This document shows positions 46,075 through 59,100 of a stretch of 64,000 nt of DNA, piece after piece. The DNA is from Ashinkailepas kermadecensis. Taxonomy: Eukaryota > Arthropoda > Thecostraca > Neolepadidae. The translations under genes were made by a program, and so were the position numbers. The notes beneath the pieces are model-generated. The model was not told the origin of the DNA and ran no database searches. It saw only the letters and a list, made by a program, of their open reading frames with translations. Position 1 is the first letter of the stretch. Each line of letters opens with the position of its first letter. The stretch spans positions 1 to 64,000 of the forward strand of contig JAOTOM010003821.1 in assembly GCA_034440615.1 (NCBI GenBank), written 5' to 3'.

Positions 46075-46925
46075 GCCAAGGTCAAACTTCAAGGTCAAAG
46101 GTTAGCTTGATTTATTAGATGGCGATATTCAAGCGACATCGACCTAGCGCGAGGTTCGGCTGTTATCGCTTCAATTTCCATCAAATGTGCGTCATTCGAC
46201 GTGGCTTGTCATGCCCTATCAGAAAGCTAAGCAATCGAATTATTTGTCAAGGGCAAAGGCCAAGCTGATCCCTTGGTCGCCTCAAATATTTTGTTTTCGC
46301 TCAAACCTATCAAAATCTAGTATAAAACGATAGCCAGTAGTGAACACCCGAGTAACATTTCAAACCGGGCATGTCAAGGTGAAAGGTTTGATTGAGTTCT
46401 TCGATGACCTTGCATTTCGTCGCTATGGCTTCAATTTGCAGGAAATGGATGTCATTCGATGTCGCTTGCTGTGCGGTATCAGAAAGTTGATAATTCGAAA
46501 TAATCTCGACGGGTCAAAGTTCAAGCTGATTTCTTCGGTTGCCTCGGTTTTTTGGTTTTCACACAAGCTTACCCAGATTCACTATCTAGCCAATGGTGAA
46601 CCCTCGAGTAACATCTTGAAACCTGGATATGTCAAGTCAAACCTCAAGGTCAAAGGCTAGTTTGAATTTTCGAAGCCCTCGCGATTCGTCGCCATGGGTT
46701 CAATATGGACCAAGTTGGTGTCATTCGACGTGGCTTTCGCCATATTTTTATGTTACGAAATCGAACTAATTTCAAAAGTCAAAGGTCAAACCGATTTCTT
46801 CGGTCGCCTCGCATTTTTTACTTCACCATAACCTACCCACATCTGGTATAAAGCAATAGCCCGTGGTGAACTTCGAGTAACATTTCAAACCGGGACATGT
46901 CAATGTCAAACCACAAGATCGAAGG
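46075..46925. repeat. About 265-bp tandem satellite, 3 diverged units
   Basis: Anchor blocks recur at about 259-271-bp spacing: GTCATTCGACGTGGCTT near 46190, 46450 and 46720, and CGAGTAACATTTCAAACCGG near 46350, 46605 and 46870. Each unit has one or more TCAAGGTCA or AAGGTCAAAGG sequences. It sits between the two family 1 fragments. Confidence 0.8.
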
Positions 46926-49247
46926 CCGGTTTCTGCTAGGCCTCCTACGTTTTGCTAATTGCTGCCACATAATATTCTTGTGCCATATTTGGTGGTTTCT
47001 GATGGTTAATAAATCCGGATACCCGTTGAGGCTTGATGCACTCTTTGGTTAAATACGCTCCCAGATTTGCTACCGAACCGAGGCCCTAGCTAGGTGTTAT
47101 TTTTCGGAACCGTTGCATTTTTCTTCGCCTACGGATATATTTTAGGGCTCCAGCCAATTTTTCGTAGGGGCCGAACACATTTATGAGACCCGACTTTTTA
47201 ACAGGTTTGTTGCTTTTTTGTTCTGCACCGACGGTATTTTTAAGGAAGCGGCGCATTTTCGAGGACCCCGATGTGTTGATTTAGTGACCGGTCTTTTTGT
47301 TCATTTTTCAAGACCATGTCGCTTTTTGATGGACCCAGCCGGTTCTTTAGGTCTCCATTCGGTCTCATGGCTCCGGTGTGCTTTGAGAGCCTTTGTTATG
47401 TTTTCTTAGAGCTCCCGGTGTGTATTTAGAGCTTCAACACAGGTTTTAAGGCGCTGTCACTTTTTGCGAGACTGGGTGCGCTTTGTAGGGCCCATGCATT
47501 TTCGGCCTCCCGTTGTGTTTTTATGGTCCTGCTGTGCTTATTTAGGGCACATTTGTGTGCCCAACACGATTTTGGAGGCTCCGGTATAATTCTTCAGGGT
47601 CCCTGTGTGACTTTTCGGGCTCAGGTGTGTTTTCGGGCGGTACTGACGCTATTTTTTGTGTTGGTGGGGGCTCGATGCGTTTTTTGTGGCTTCCGACTTT
47701 TTCAAGGTCCGAGTTCCGGCCTGATTGTTGGGGTCTTCGGCGACATATTTTTGTTTTCCGCCCCGATATTTCAAGCTCCGATGCCTTTTTTTATGGGCCG
47801 TGCGCGATTATTGAAGCCATCTGGTAGTATGTTTGGGGCTCCGGAGCGATTTTCAGGCTCGGACATTTATTTTTCGGAATCATTCCGTATTTTCGGGGGC
47901 TCCGTCTTGACATTTGTCGGGTTCCAATGCGATTTCTGGGGCCAAGCCGTGCTTATTTGGAGTCATCGACGCCAATTCTTTTTGGATCCCCGAGGGGAAT
48001 TTTTGATGCCCAGACCAGATTTTGTGGGACTACCGACGGGAATTTTGGGCCCCAGGCACAATATTTCGGGGGCTCGGCGCGAGTTCGCTGGGAGCGTTCC
48101 ACTTCGCTGGGACCCAGCGCGATTTTCGCTGGCCCAGTTGCAAATTTTCGGGCCCGGCGCGAGTTCTTTGTGGTGCCCGTTGCATTTGTTTAGAGCCCCT
48201 GGTGCGAATTTATGGGGCCCCAGGGCGATTTTTGGGGACCAGGCGCGATTCTTGGGAGCCCATCCGTTCAGGAGGGAGGGACATTTTCCTCTTCTGTAAG
48301 CCACTGAAGTTGCTCAACGTTTTTTTCAGCCGATGGCACCCTTCAGAGTACAAAGGCCCTTAGGATAATTTTATTTCGGGACCTGTTCTGAGTATTCCGG
48401 TGCTCGGATCGATTCGATGGAGTACCTTTATGATTTTCTAGCGTCGATTCGTCGGTGTCGAACGTGATTTTCAGGAACACCTGTCCGATGTTTTGGGAGC
48501 TACTGGGCGATTTTAAGGGGTCCTGGCCTGATATTTTGGGCCCCCAGCATGATTTTCAGGGGTCCAGTCCGTCTTTTTGGGGCCATCGTGATTTTCAAGG
48601 ACACCGGCACCACTTATTTTGGGTCACCAACGTGATTTTCCTGGGCCCAGGTGCAAGCTTTTGAGGCCTCTTGCTTGATTTTCAGGGGTCCCCGGTTATA
48701 CTTTTGGGGGCCCCAGCGCGATTTTCGGGGGTCTGGCCCGTCTTTTGGGCCCCGGCGTCATTCTCATGGGTCCCGGCAAGACTTCTTTGGCCCCAGCGTG
48801 ATTTCCGGTGGCCACGGCCCGACCTTTTGAAGCCCCAGCGTGATTTTTTGGGGGCACCGGCGCGATTTTTTGGGCCCCAGTGGTATTTGCAGGGGTCCGG
48901 TCTCATTTTTGGGAGCCTCCAATGTGATTTTCAGTGGCCTTGGTGTGAATTTTGGGGTCCCAGCATCATTACAGGGGCCCCTGTGCGACTTTTTGGGGCC
49001 CTCAATGTGATTTTATGTGCGCCGGTGCGATTTTTAGGGCCCTCAGCATCATCTTGTGGGCCCCTGCGCGACTTGTTGGCCCCAAATGTGATTTTTAATG
49101 GCTACGGTGCGATTTTTGCGGACCCCAATGGTATTTTTAAGTAGCTTGGCGCAATTTTTCCATCCAGCGCGGTTCTTGGGGCCCCCAACCTTTCAGGGGG
49201 TGCAACTGTTCCTAATTCCCCCCCCCCCCACCTTTGGTACGCCAGTG
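46926..49247. mobile_element. Family 1 hAT-type element, right-hand part
   Basis: Enters the family at the TTTCTGCTAGGCCTCCTACG block, then aligns in order with copy 1 through CCTAGCTAGGTGTT, CTCCAGCCAATTTTTC and the GGGGCCC-phased units to the terminus GGTACGCCAGTG (49236-49247). An internal TGTAAGCCACTG sits at about 48295, as in copy 1. No target duplication is seen. It could be the other half of the 44.2-kb fragment, split by the satellite. Confidence 0.7.
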
Positions 49248-49386
49248 GTGTATGTACATATTTACTGCAACAAAACCATTGTCCAATATTTTATCTTCTT
49301 CTGCTACAACAGAGCAACGTTTAAACTGATTACAGCATTGATCTATGATGATTGTGAAATCGGGCCCAGCACATACGACATACGAG

Positions 49387-49461
49387 TTAGGTTAGGTTAG
49401 GTTAGTTAGGTATAGTTAGGTATAGTATAGTTAGGTTAGGTTAACTCGTATAGTTAGGTTT
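49387..49461. repeat. Interstitial TTAGG run
   Basis: GTTAGGTTAGGTTAGGTTAG followed by degenerate TTAGG/TATAG copies, flanked by ACGAGTTA and TAACTCGT, which form an inverted pair. TTAGG is the ancestral arthropod telomere repeat; this is too short and internal to be a telomere. Confidence 0.85.
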
Positions 49462-49687
49462 CATAGGCAGTGATAAGGAGTGAACCTTGCTAAATTTGGA
49501 GGAGCTTTTTGTTCCCCAAAATATCATTTTTAACAGTGGTAAATCTTAAAACCAGACCTTGAAAATGAAGTGATTGAAATCCGAAGATTTTTTGGGAGCG
49601 GGGGGGAATCTAACCCTTCATCTTGCCCAAACATACTGCGTCTCTGGTTTGTCCTCCCAATTTCAAAACCGTGGCTACACCCATGCT

Positions 49688-50425
49688 GACAGTGGACGGA
49701 GCGGCGGAGACGTGACCTGCCCCGGTCAACGCCGGGTCAGACGTGCACGTACCCTGACAGTGGACAGAGCGGCGGAGACGTGACTTCATCCGGTCAACGC
49801 CGGGTCAAACGTGCACGTACCCTGACAGTGGACGGAGCGGCGGAGACGTGACTTCATCCGGTCAACGCTGGGTCAGACGTGCACGTACCCTGACAGTGGA
49901 CGGAGCGGCGGAGACGTGACCTGCCCCGGTCAACGCTGGGTCAGACGTGCACGTACCCTGACAGTGGACGGAGCGGCGGAGACGTGACTTCATCCGGTCA
50001 ACGCTGGGTCAGACGTGCACGTACCCTGACAGTGAACGGAGCGGCGGAGACGTGACTTCACCCGGTCAACGTTGGGTCAGACGTGCACGTACCTCTGACA
50101 GTGGACGGAGCGGCGGAGACGTGACTCTGCCCCGGTCAACGCCGGGCCAGACGTGCACGTACCCTGACAGTGGACAGAGCGGCGGAGACGTGACTTCACC
50201 CGGTCAACGCCGGGTCAGACGTGCACGTACCCTGACAGTGGACGGAGCGGCGGAGACGTGACTTCATCCGGTCAACGCTGGGTCAGACGTGCACGTACCC
50301 TGACAGTGGACGGAGCGGCGGAGACGTGACTTCACCCGGTCAACGCTGGGTCAGACGTGCACGTACCCTGACAGTGGACGGAGCGGCGGAGACGTGACTT
50401 CACCCGGTCAACGCCGGGTCAGAAA
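49688..50425. repeat. 68-bp minisatellite, 11 units
   Basis: GACAGTGGACGGAGCGGCGG begins at 49688, 49756, 49823 and on. Two subtypes (GACCTGCCCCGG and GACTTCATCCGG) alternate. Units are otherwise nearly identical. Confidence 0.97.
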
Positions 50426-50734
50426 AAGGGGTAGATACGCGGCGCCTGCATCTGGCGCCAATTTAGGAAACATAAAGATGACAGACTATTTTACATGCAT
50501 GCTAAATTCAGAAGTTAAATACTATCAGACATGTAAGCACAAAAACAGAACATATTTACGTTAAATCTATTAAATCAGGAAAGCAAAGTTTATCTCCGAC
50601 TTGACAGAACCAAGGACACCGCCCGCGGCGAGACACATCCACGTGAGCAGACGTCATGCGATGTACCTCATTCGGCTGCACATCTACATGGCAGCGCCGC
50701 ATGCGCAATGCCGGACGCCACAGACCCGCGCTGT
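50426..50734. other. No recognisable feature
   Basis: AT-rich, then GC-richer unique-looking sequence, no gene signal. Confidence 0.4.
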
Positions 50735-51804
50735 TTTCGAGAGACCGCCGCGTTTTCGAAGTCCTCGATGTGCTTATTCAGTTAGTTTTTTTAGGACCCT
50801 GTCGTTTTTTTTGCGGGCCCCAGCCTGTTCTTGAGATCCTCATACTGTCATTCCGGCCCCGGTGTGCTTTGAGGGTTTCCGGTGTGCTCATATAGGGCCC
50901 CAGCGCGTGTTTTAAAGCCCTGCCGCTTGTTGCGAGACTCGGTGCGCTTTTGAGGGCCCCGATGCACTTTCAGCCTCCCGTTGTACCTTTATGACCTGCC
51001 ATGTTTTGAGCTCCCAGACACAAATGTTTGGGGTCAGCGCGATTCTGTGCGCTCCGGGATAATTTATCGGGGTCCCGGTGCAATTTTGCCGGGCTAGGCA
51101 CGTGGTTCCCGGGACTCGACGCGAATTTTCTGGGCTCGACGCGATTTTTCCGGACTCGACGCGATTTCGAATTTTTTGGGACCCAACGCGAGTTGTCAGG
51201 CTCTTCCGGAAATTTTCGAGGCCACGCTGTATTTGTTTGGGCCTTCCGATGCGTACTTGTTGGAGCCCGACGCGATTTTTCTGGCCCTTGTGGGAGTTTC
51301 CGATACCCACTGTATTTGTTTTGGGTCCCAATGCGAATTCTTGGGGGCTCCGACGGAAATTTTGGGGTCCCGGCGCGATTTTTGGGGCATGGTGCGATTG
51401 TCGGGCACCGGCACGAGTTTTCTGAGTCTCGCTGTATTCATTTGGGGCCCTCAATGCCAATTATTAGGCCCCGACAGGAACTGTGTGGCCCCAGTGCGTT
51501 TTTGGGGCCCTGCGGGAGATTTCGGGGCCAGTACTTAGCTGGGGTCCCGACGCGAATTTGTTGGTGTTCAGATGGGAATTTGGTATTCCAACACGATTTT
51601 AGGGAGCCCCGGTGCGATTTTTCGGGCCCATGTGCGAATTTCCGAAGTCCTGCTGTATTTATTTGGGGCCACCGACGATGAGTTTCATGGCACCGAAGGC
51701 AATTTTGTGGAGCCAAGCTCGCTTTTTTTGGGGGCCTTGGCGCGATTCTTCGTGATCCACCACCATTCAAGGGGTACCCCATTTTTCCCTTCGCTACGGC
51801 ACTA
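50735..51804. mobile_element. Family 1 hAT-type element, 5'-truncated copy
   Basis: Begins inside the GGGGCCC-phased interior (CGATGTGCTTATTCAG aligns with the CCGATGTNTTTATT block of other copies) and ends at GCTACGGCACTA, a decayed GGTACGCCACTG terminus. Just beyond, CTACGGCACTAAA recurs twice more to 51852. Confidence 0.65.
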
Positions 51805-51867
51805 AGCTACGGCACTAAACCTTTCATTTCCCTGCACTACGGCACTAAACAAGTTGAATAACATGTT

Positions 51868-51875
51868 GCTAGCAC
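51868..51875. repeat. 8-bp target-site duplication, left
   Basis: GCTAGCAC, identical to 59382-59389 on the other side of the composite element. Confidence 0.85.
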
Positions 51876-52977
51876 CAGTGGCGTCGCCACGAAATTCTTA
51901 CAGGGGGGGGGGCAAGGTCGAAAGGGGGCCTCCTGTTACCCGAAAGGGGGCCTCCATTGTGTTAATGTCTCATATTGTTTTTAGGCTCTTATACTATGGT
52001 TCGAGGATGGGGAACATGATTTCATATTGGTTTTTGTTTATTCTTGGCATGGTGCATCATTTACTCAAAACGCAATAGCACTAATCATTTTGACTGAAAA
52101 CTGGGCCATACCAACTTGGCCATACCAGGGTATACCAGGGAAAACTGGGCCATACCAGGGTATAAATAAGTAATATTTGGATAAATGCATAAGCACCAAA
52201 ACAAACCATCGTCTCAATGCTTTCTCGAATCTTCCCGCTGGCCTCTAGATTGCAGCGAGCTGGCGGGGCTGGTGCTAAGCATATATCTTACAGATATCTG
52301 CCATTGATCAACCCACTTTTAAGTCCTCCAAGTCTAACTGAATATAGCTAGATTCATCACTACTGTTATTTATTCCCATCAGCTTGATGTCATAAGCAAA
52401 GCTTGAACGACCATTTCTCAGTCGAAGGACGACAATTTCGTAAAGGTGACAACGAGAAGTGGATTGCATTAGTTTTTTAGCGTCATCTTAAGAATTTGTT
52501 TATTTTTATAACATTTGGTGCTGGCTGCAACGCAACTGTCACACGAGCTAAAATATATCCTCAGCGAATAAATTCACGGCAAGAACAAGCATTGGACACC
52601 AATGCATAAATGACAATGCAACAATGTAACAATATCAGTACATACATAATCCAAGCCTTCAAATTCCACGCCGTCACGCCCATCGTTTTCGCTGTGCTGT
52701 ACCGTTTTGTAAATGACGTTGAGAAGGTATGGAAGCTGGGAAGCTCTAATCATGCAGGCTGTTAGTTAGTTAGTTAGTTATTGTGGTTTAGGGGCGCATC
52801 GCATGCAGGCTGTAATAACAGAAAAGAAGTTTGTTGGAAGAAAATGCATTTAAAAACATCATTCATCCCATTTCGTATGGGGCATGGATGTTGTATTGTA
52901 TGCTTATGAGGGGTAATTTGTCCCCTCAATGTTGGCTTTTCCCCATGGGCGTATGTTTGTGAAAATTATTGAGGGAC

Positions 52978-55900
52978 CAGTGGAGTACCTATATTTGCGT
53001 CAAGCAGGAGGGGACAAACGGATTTGCAGGGGGGGGGGGGGGGGGGCACCTACGCCCATTAAAAAGTCCTTGGATTTCGACCGCTATGTTGTCAAAGGGT
53101 ACATTTCGAAATAATATAATTAGTCATCAACTAAATTGTCCTGTGGAGGGGCCTAATCTACCACTATGGCTTCTGATTGGTCGGATTTCTAACCTCACTC
53201 CACCACTCAGTTCCAAGGTTTTATTTTGGTATCCCTTGATAAGTTACCTCACACTGCTGAAATTACACCAATACCACAAACCCGGATCGGTATCCAGCAA
53301 AATGAAGCTGGAGCCTTCCAAAAAAGGAGAGATTCCAGCAAATAAATGTCAGGGTCAGGAAAATGGCTCTGTTGCACCGCACATTTTTTTCAAGATGCCT
53401 TCAAAAATTGCGTATGACACCGAAAAGCATACCGGATCTCGAAAAATCGAGGTGGGATACATGGCGTCAGAGGTTCGAAAAATCAGACCGGGATTCGGAC
53501 TTTTAATTAAAAAAACAGAAAAGATCCACAAAAATCGCGTTGAGCCCAGAAAGCTGGCGTTGGGTCTCCGGAACCACGTGCCTGGGCGCGATAAGTCGCG
53601 CTGGGACCCAGAAAAAATCGCACCGAAGCCCCAAAATCATACTGGGGCCCCACAAATGTGTGTCAGAAGCCCCAAATATACACAGCGGGACCCTAAGAGT
53701 ACAACGGTGCCAGAAAGTACAACTAACCCCCCAAAGCGCACAGAGTCTCCCAAAAAGCGATAGGGCCTTAAAACATGCGTTGCAGCCCTAAATAAACATA
53801 CCGGGAGCTCTAAGAAAAATACACTGCAAGCTCGCAAGGCGCACAGGGGCCATGAGAACGCACAAGGGCCTGGAAAAGAGGCTGGGGCCACGAAAGGCAA
53901 CATGGTTCCAAAACGTACAAAACGACCGGGAGCTAAATAAACACATCGGGATCTTCGAAAACGCCCGGACACGTAAAAAATACTCGGTGCACAAAAAAAC
54001 GCAACAAAGCCCTAAAACGAGCAGGGTTTAGAAGATGTATTAGGCCCATAACTTCAAAGTAAAATGTATTACCCACCACTTTAAAATACAAAATTTTACA
54101 ATATCAGGCATTCCAGTTCATAGCACCCGGTCGCCACGACGGCAACGTCAGTGCGCGTGCACACCCATTTTTCGTATTCGGTGCATTCGCCACACTTCGT
54201 GCGATGCTATGGTTTCTGCTAGGCCTTCTGCGTTTTGCTAATTGCTGCCACATGATAGACTTGCACCATATTTGGCGTGATGGAATGATTCGCATGGGCG
54301 TTCGCTTCGAAAAGTCGATTGATTAAATTCGATCATTAGTTTCCTACTTCCCACATTTTCTGGTAGCTATGAAATGCGGTTTCCGCTGAGCTTTGATGCA
54401 CTTCATATCTTTGCTGCTATCCTCCCAGATTGGATACCAAACCGAGGCCAAGCCTCGGCGTTTTTTTGTTAACCCGTTGCGTCTTTCTTGGTCTATGATT
54501 GTGTATTATGGCTCCAATCCATTTTTGTTAGCGGCCTAAAGCATTCTCGAACCCCCTGCTCGTTTTAGGGTTTGTTGAATTTTTGTGCACAGAGGATTTT
54601 TTTGACGTGTCAGGGCGTTTTCGAAGATCCCGATGTGTTTATTTAGCGCCGGTCTTTTTGTTTGTTTTGGAACCATGTTGCCTTTTGCGGCCCCAGCCAC
54701 CTTTTCAGGCTATTGTGCGTTATCATGACCCCTGTGTGCCTTGAGAGCTTCCGGTGTATTTTTTAGACCTCCCGGTATGTATATTTATGGCTGCAACGCA
54801 TGTGTTAAGGCCCTGTCGCTTTTTGTGAGACTGTGCGCTTTGGAGGGTCAGTTGTATTTTCGGCCCCCGTTGTGCTCTTAGGGTCCCGATGTGTTTATTT
54901 TGGGCTTCTGACGCACACTTGTGGGGCCAAAGTACAATTTTGGGGCTTCGGTACGATGTTTCTAGGTCCCAGAGTGGCTTATCGCACCCAGGCGCGTGGT
55001 TCCGGTGACCCAACCCCAGTTTTCTGGGCTCAATACGATTTTGTGAAACTTTTCTGAATTTTTTTTAAAGTCCGAATCCCGGCCTGATTTCTCGAGCACT
55101 TGGCGCCATGTTTTTGTATCCCACCTCGATTGTTCGAGATCCGGTTTGTTTTTCGGTGCCGTACGCAATTTGTGAAGGCATCTGATAATATGTTCGGTGC
55201 TCCAGAGCCATTTTTTTACCTGGGCATTTAGTTGTTGGAATCCATCCTTATTTTGGAGGGCTCCAGCTTGATTTGTGTTTGTGTTTGTGGTCACACTGTG
55301 CTTACGTGTGGCCCTAGAGGGCAATTTTTAGAGCCTCGACGGATGGGAATTGTGGGTCCCAAGCGCGATATTTGGGGGGCCCGGTTCGAGTTTGTGCGAT
55401 GCGTTGTATTTAGCTGTGGCCCCAACGCGATTTTGGCGGTTCCTGTCGCAATTTTTGGGGCCTCGGAGCGAGTTTTCCGGTGCTCGCCGTATTTATTTGG
55501 AGACCCATACGCGAATTCTGGTGGACCGACGCGAATTTTGGTGGCCCCAGCGCGATTTTTGAGGCCCCGACACGATTCTTGGGCGCTTATCCCTCTCAGG
55601 ATGGAGGGGGCATTTGCCCCTTTGATATAGCACTGCGGCCACTGAAGGAGTATTTTTTTTTGTCCCAGAGTGGCATTCCGGTTAAAATTGATTTTGGGGG
55701 CAGCTGCAACTTTTGGGGCCCCGGCGCGACCTTCTGGGCCTCCAGTGTGATTTTCAAGGGCTGCGACGCGACTTTTTTGGGTCAAATGTGATCTTTTGGG
55801 CCCGACGTCATTTTCTTGGATCCCTAGCGCGAGCTATAGCGGCCTCGACACTTTTTGGGGGTCCAATGCGTTTTGGAGGCTTTTGGCGTCATTGTTGGGC

Positions 55901-56130
55901 CCCCAGAGTGATTATTCATGTCCGGATTGTTCTTCGTTGCTCCGGCTTCATTTGTTTTGGTCCCAATGAGACTGTTGGGGCACGGTACGACCTGTCGTGC
56001 CCATGGCATGATTTTCGTGGTCCGGGCGTGAATTTTTGGTACCCCAGGCTCAGCGTAATTTGCGGGGGCCCCGGCCGGATCTTTTGGGGCCCATATCGTG
56101 ATATTAAAATACCCAGACTCGACTCTTACT
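52978..56130. mobile_element. Family 1 copy nested in the composite
   Basis: The left end CAGTGGAGTACCTATATTTG matches copy 1 (CAGTGGCGTACCTATGATTTG). It then follows copy 1's order (TTGTCCTGTGGAGGGGCC, TGGTATCCCTTGATAAGT, CATTCCAGTTCATAGCACCC), except that an inverted segment of GGGGCCC-phased units (53390-54000) is inserted before the normally oriented ones. Similarity ends near 56130, before the terminus. Internal terminus-like sequence occurs near 55625. Confidence 0.7.
53390..55200. repeat. Long inverted repeat inside the nested element
   Basis: The left arm 53390-54000 is the reverse complement of 54560-55200 with perhaps 75-80% identity by eye. CTAAATAAACATACCGGGAG (about 53792) pairs with CTCCCGGTATGTATATTTA (about 54768), and ATGTGTGTCAGAAGCCCC (53656) pairs with GGGCTTCTGACGCACACTTG (54901). 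The spacer of about 560 bp is the conserved CATTCGCCACACTTCGTGCG block. A transcript would fold into a long hairpin. Confidence 0.8.
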
Positions 56131-56149
56131 ATTTCTTAGGGGGTTCTTC

Positions 56150-59100
56150 TTGCAAATTATAGGCCTCCTGTCGCGTCGTCTCATTTCCTAGAGCCTTTTT
56201 ACCGGTTTTCGATGTCTCCTTGTGTGTCCTACCCTCCTCCATATTCAATGGTCCTCCTCTCCCGTCTTGGAGGGCCTCCTCTTGCATTCTGGGGCCTCTT
56301 TAACATGGCATGGGGCTTCCTCTCATCTTCGAGGGGCATTTTCTGCCAAATTAGGGGCCTCTTGCCACGCCTCGTGTGCTTCCTCCTTTATCCTGGCAAA
56401 GCCTTACCCGTCTTGAGGGATCTTCAATTTTGGAAACCTCACCTCCTTTCATACCTGCTATCACTCCCATCTTAAGGGCCTCCTCTCATTTCCTGGGAAC
56501 TCTTTCCGGTCTTCGGGACCTCATTTGGTCCTAGAGACCTACTCCTTCCCGAGTCCGGCAGGTGCCTCATTTCTCTTCTAGAGGCCTTCTTTTTCAAATT
56601 AGGGGCCTCCTCTCACGTCTTGGGGGCCTCCTGCTCTGCGTCTTCTGCTCTGCGCTCTGGATTCGATCTTTACCCATCTTAGGGGTGGTCTCTTATCTCC
56701 TGGTGGACTCCTCTTCTCTCCCAGGCGCCTCCTCTGCCAAATTACTGGCAACCTTTCCTATCTTAGTGGCTTTGTTATTTCCCGGCGACCTTCTTAGCCG
56801 TCTTCGAGCCTTCTTTTCCGCTTGGGAGCCATCTCTCTGATCCAATGGCCTTTCTCTCCTATTTTAGGGGCCTCCTCGTTCATCATGGGGTCTCGTTTCC
56901 AGTCTTGTGTCGTTCTCTTCCGAATTAGGTGCCTCCTGCCACGTCTCTGGATCATCCTTTTCTATCTCGGTGGAACCTCACCCGTTTGGGGCCTGCTTTT
57001 GCGTCTCCGAAATCTCATCTCATATCTTCCTTCCTTTTCCGTCTTAGGGCCTCCTCTCATATTCTGGGGCCTCCTTTCCGGTGTTGGAGCCTCTTTTGCA
57101 ATCCTGGTTGCCTCCGTGCCATATTTGACACTCTCTTGATTTCTGGGGACTCCTACCCTCTCCTAGGTGACTCCTTTGTCAAATTAGGGGCCTACTCTCA
57201 TGTCATGGGGGCCTCCTTATCTGTGTCTGGAGCCTCATTATCCTCTTAGCAGGGTGCTTTTGCGTCCTAGTCCTAGATCTTCTCTTCCAGGTTCCTCCTC
57301 TTCCAAAATATGGGCCTCGTCTGGCTGGTCTCGGTGGCCTTCTCTCATTCCTGCGGAAACCTTCTTCCCCATCTTGGGGCCCCTATTGCGTCCGGAGAAG
57401 TCTCCCCTATCAGGTCTTAATTTTATATTGCAGGGATTCCTCTTCCGTCTTGGGGGCCTCGTTTTCCAACTTAAGAATATCCTGCCACCCATCGGAAGCC
57501 TTTTCGTCTAACCTGGGTGGCTTCTTGCCCGTCTCGGTGGCATCCTTTCCGTCCTGAGGGCCTCCTTTTCGTGCTGGGGTCTCCTTTTCATCCTGGGGCC
57601 TCCTTTTCGTCCTGGGGGCTACCCTCCTATCTCTGTTCTCTGTTCTACGTCTAGTCCTACGTCCTTTTCGTCCTTGGGTGCATTCTTTTCGTTCTAGGGG
57701 CCTCCTTTTCGTCCTGGGGCCTCCTTTTAGTCCTGGGGGCCTCCTCCCAATCTCTGTTCTACGTCTTGGGGCATCCTTGCGTTATGGGGCATCCTTTTTC
57801 GTCCTGGGGGCCTCCTTTTCGTCCTGGGGGCCTCATTTTCGTCCTGGGGGCCTCCTTTTCTCTGGGCTTCTGTTCTAGTTTGGGCCTCCTTTTCGTACTG
57901 GTGGCCTCCTTTTCGTCCTGGGGGCCTCCTTCTCGTCCTGGGGGCCACCTCACAATCTCTGTTCTACGTCTTAGGGGCCTCCTTTTCGTCCTGGGGGCCT
58001 CCTTTTCGTCCTGGGGGCCTCCTTTTCGTCCTGGGGACCTCATCCCAATCTCTGTTCTACGTCTTTGGGGCATCCTTTTCGTCCTTTGGTGCATCCTTTT
58101 CGTCCTGGGGTTGGTTGGCTGATTGTTGGAGTGTAGGGGCGCATGGACTGCGTCTTTCGTCCTGGGGGCCTCATTTTCGTCCTGGGAGCCTCCTTTTCGT
58201 CCTGGGGGCCTCCTTTTCGTCCTGGGGGCCTCCTCCCCATCTCTGTTCTACGTCTTGGTGCCTTCCTTTTCGTCCTGGGGCCTCCTTTTCGTCCCGGGGG
58301 CCTCCTTTTCGTCCTGGGGGCCTCCTCCCAATCTCTGTTCTACGTCTTGGGGCCTCCTTTTCGTCCTGGGGGCCTCCTTTTCGTCCTGGGGGCCTCCTCC
58401 CAATCTCTGTTCTACGTCTTGGGGCCTCCTTTTCGTCCTGGGGTGCATCCTTTTCGTCCTGGGGTCTCCTTTTCGTCCTGGGGGGCCTCCTTTTCGTCCT
58501 GGGGGCCTCCTCCCAATCTCTGTTCTACGTCTTGGTGCCTTCCTTTTCGTCCTGGGGCCTCCTTTTCGTCCTGGGGGCCTCCTTTTCGTCCTGGGGGCCT
58601 CCTCCCAATCTCTGTTCTACGTCTTGGTGCCTTCCTTTTCGTCCTGGGGCCTCCTTTTCGTCCTGGGGCCTCCTTTTCGTCCTGGGGGCCTCCTCCCAAT
58701 CTCTGTTCTACGTCTTGGTGCCTTCCTTTTCGTCCTGGGGCCTCCTTTTCGTCCTGGGGGCCTCCTCCCAATCTCTGTTCTACGTCTTGAGGCCTCCTTT
58801 TCGTCATGGGGGCCTCCTCCATCTCTGTTCTACGTCTTGGGGCCTCTTTTTCGTCCTGGGGGCCTCATTTTCGTCCCGGGGGCCTCCTTTTCATCCTGGG
58901 GGCCTCCTTCCAATCTCTGTTCTACGTCTTGAGGCCTCCTTTTCGTCATGGGGAGCCTCCTCCCAATCTCTGTTCTAGGTCTTGGGGCCTCTTTTTCGTC
59001 CTGGGGGCCTCCTTTTCGTCCCGGGGGCCTCCTTTTCGTCCTGGGGGCCTCCTTCCAATCTCTGTTCTACGTCTTGAGGCCTCCTTTTCGTCATGGGGGC

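Noticed and set aside
49387..49461. True telomere
   Set aside because: Too short, imperfect and internal, with unrelated sequence on both sides.
52944..53060. Separate mini-element bounded by ATGGGCGTA and TACGCCCAT
   Set aside because: The 9-bp inverted pair is exact, but the right half lies inside the left end of the nested family 1 copy, so the pairing may be coincidental.
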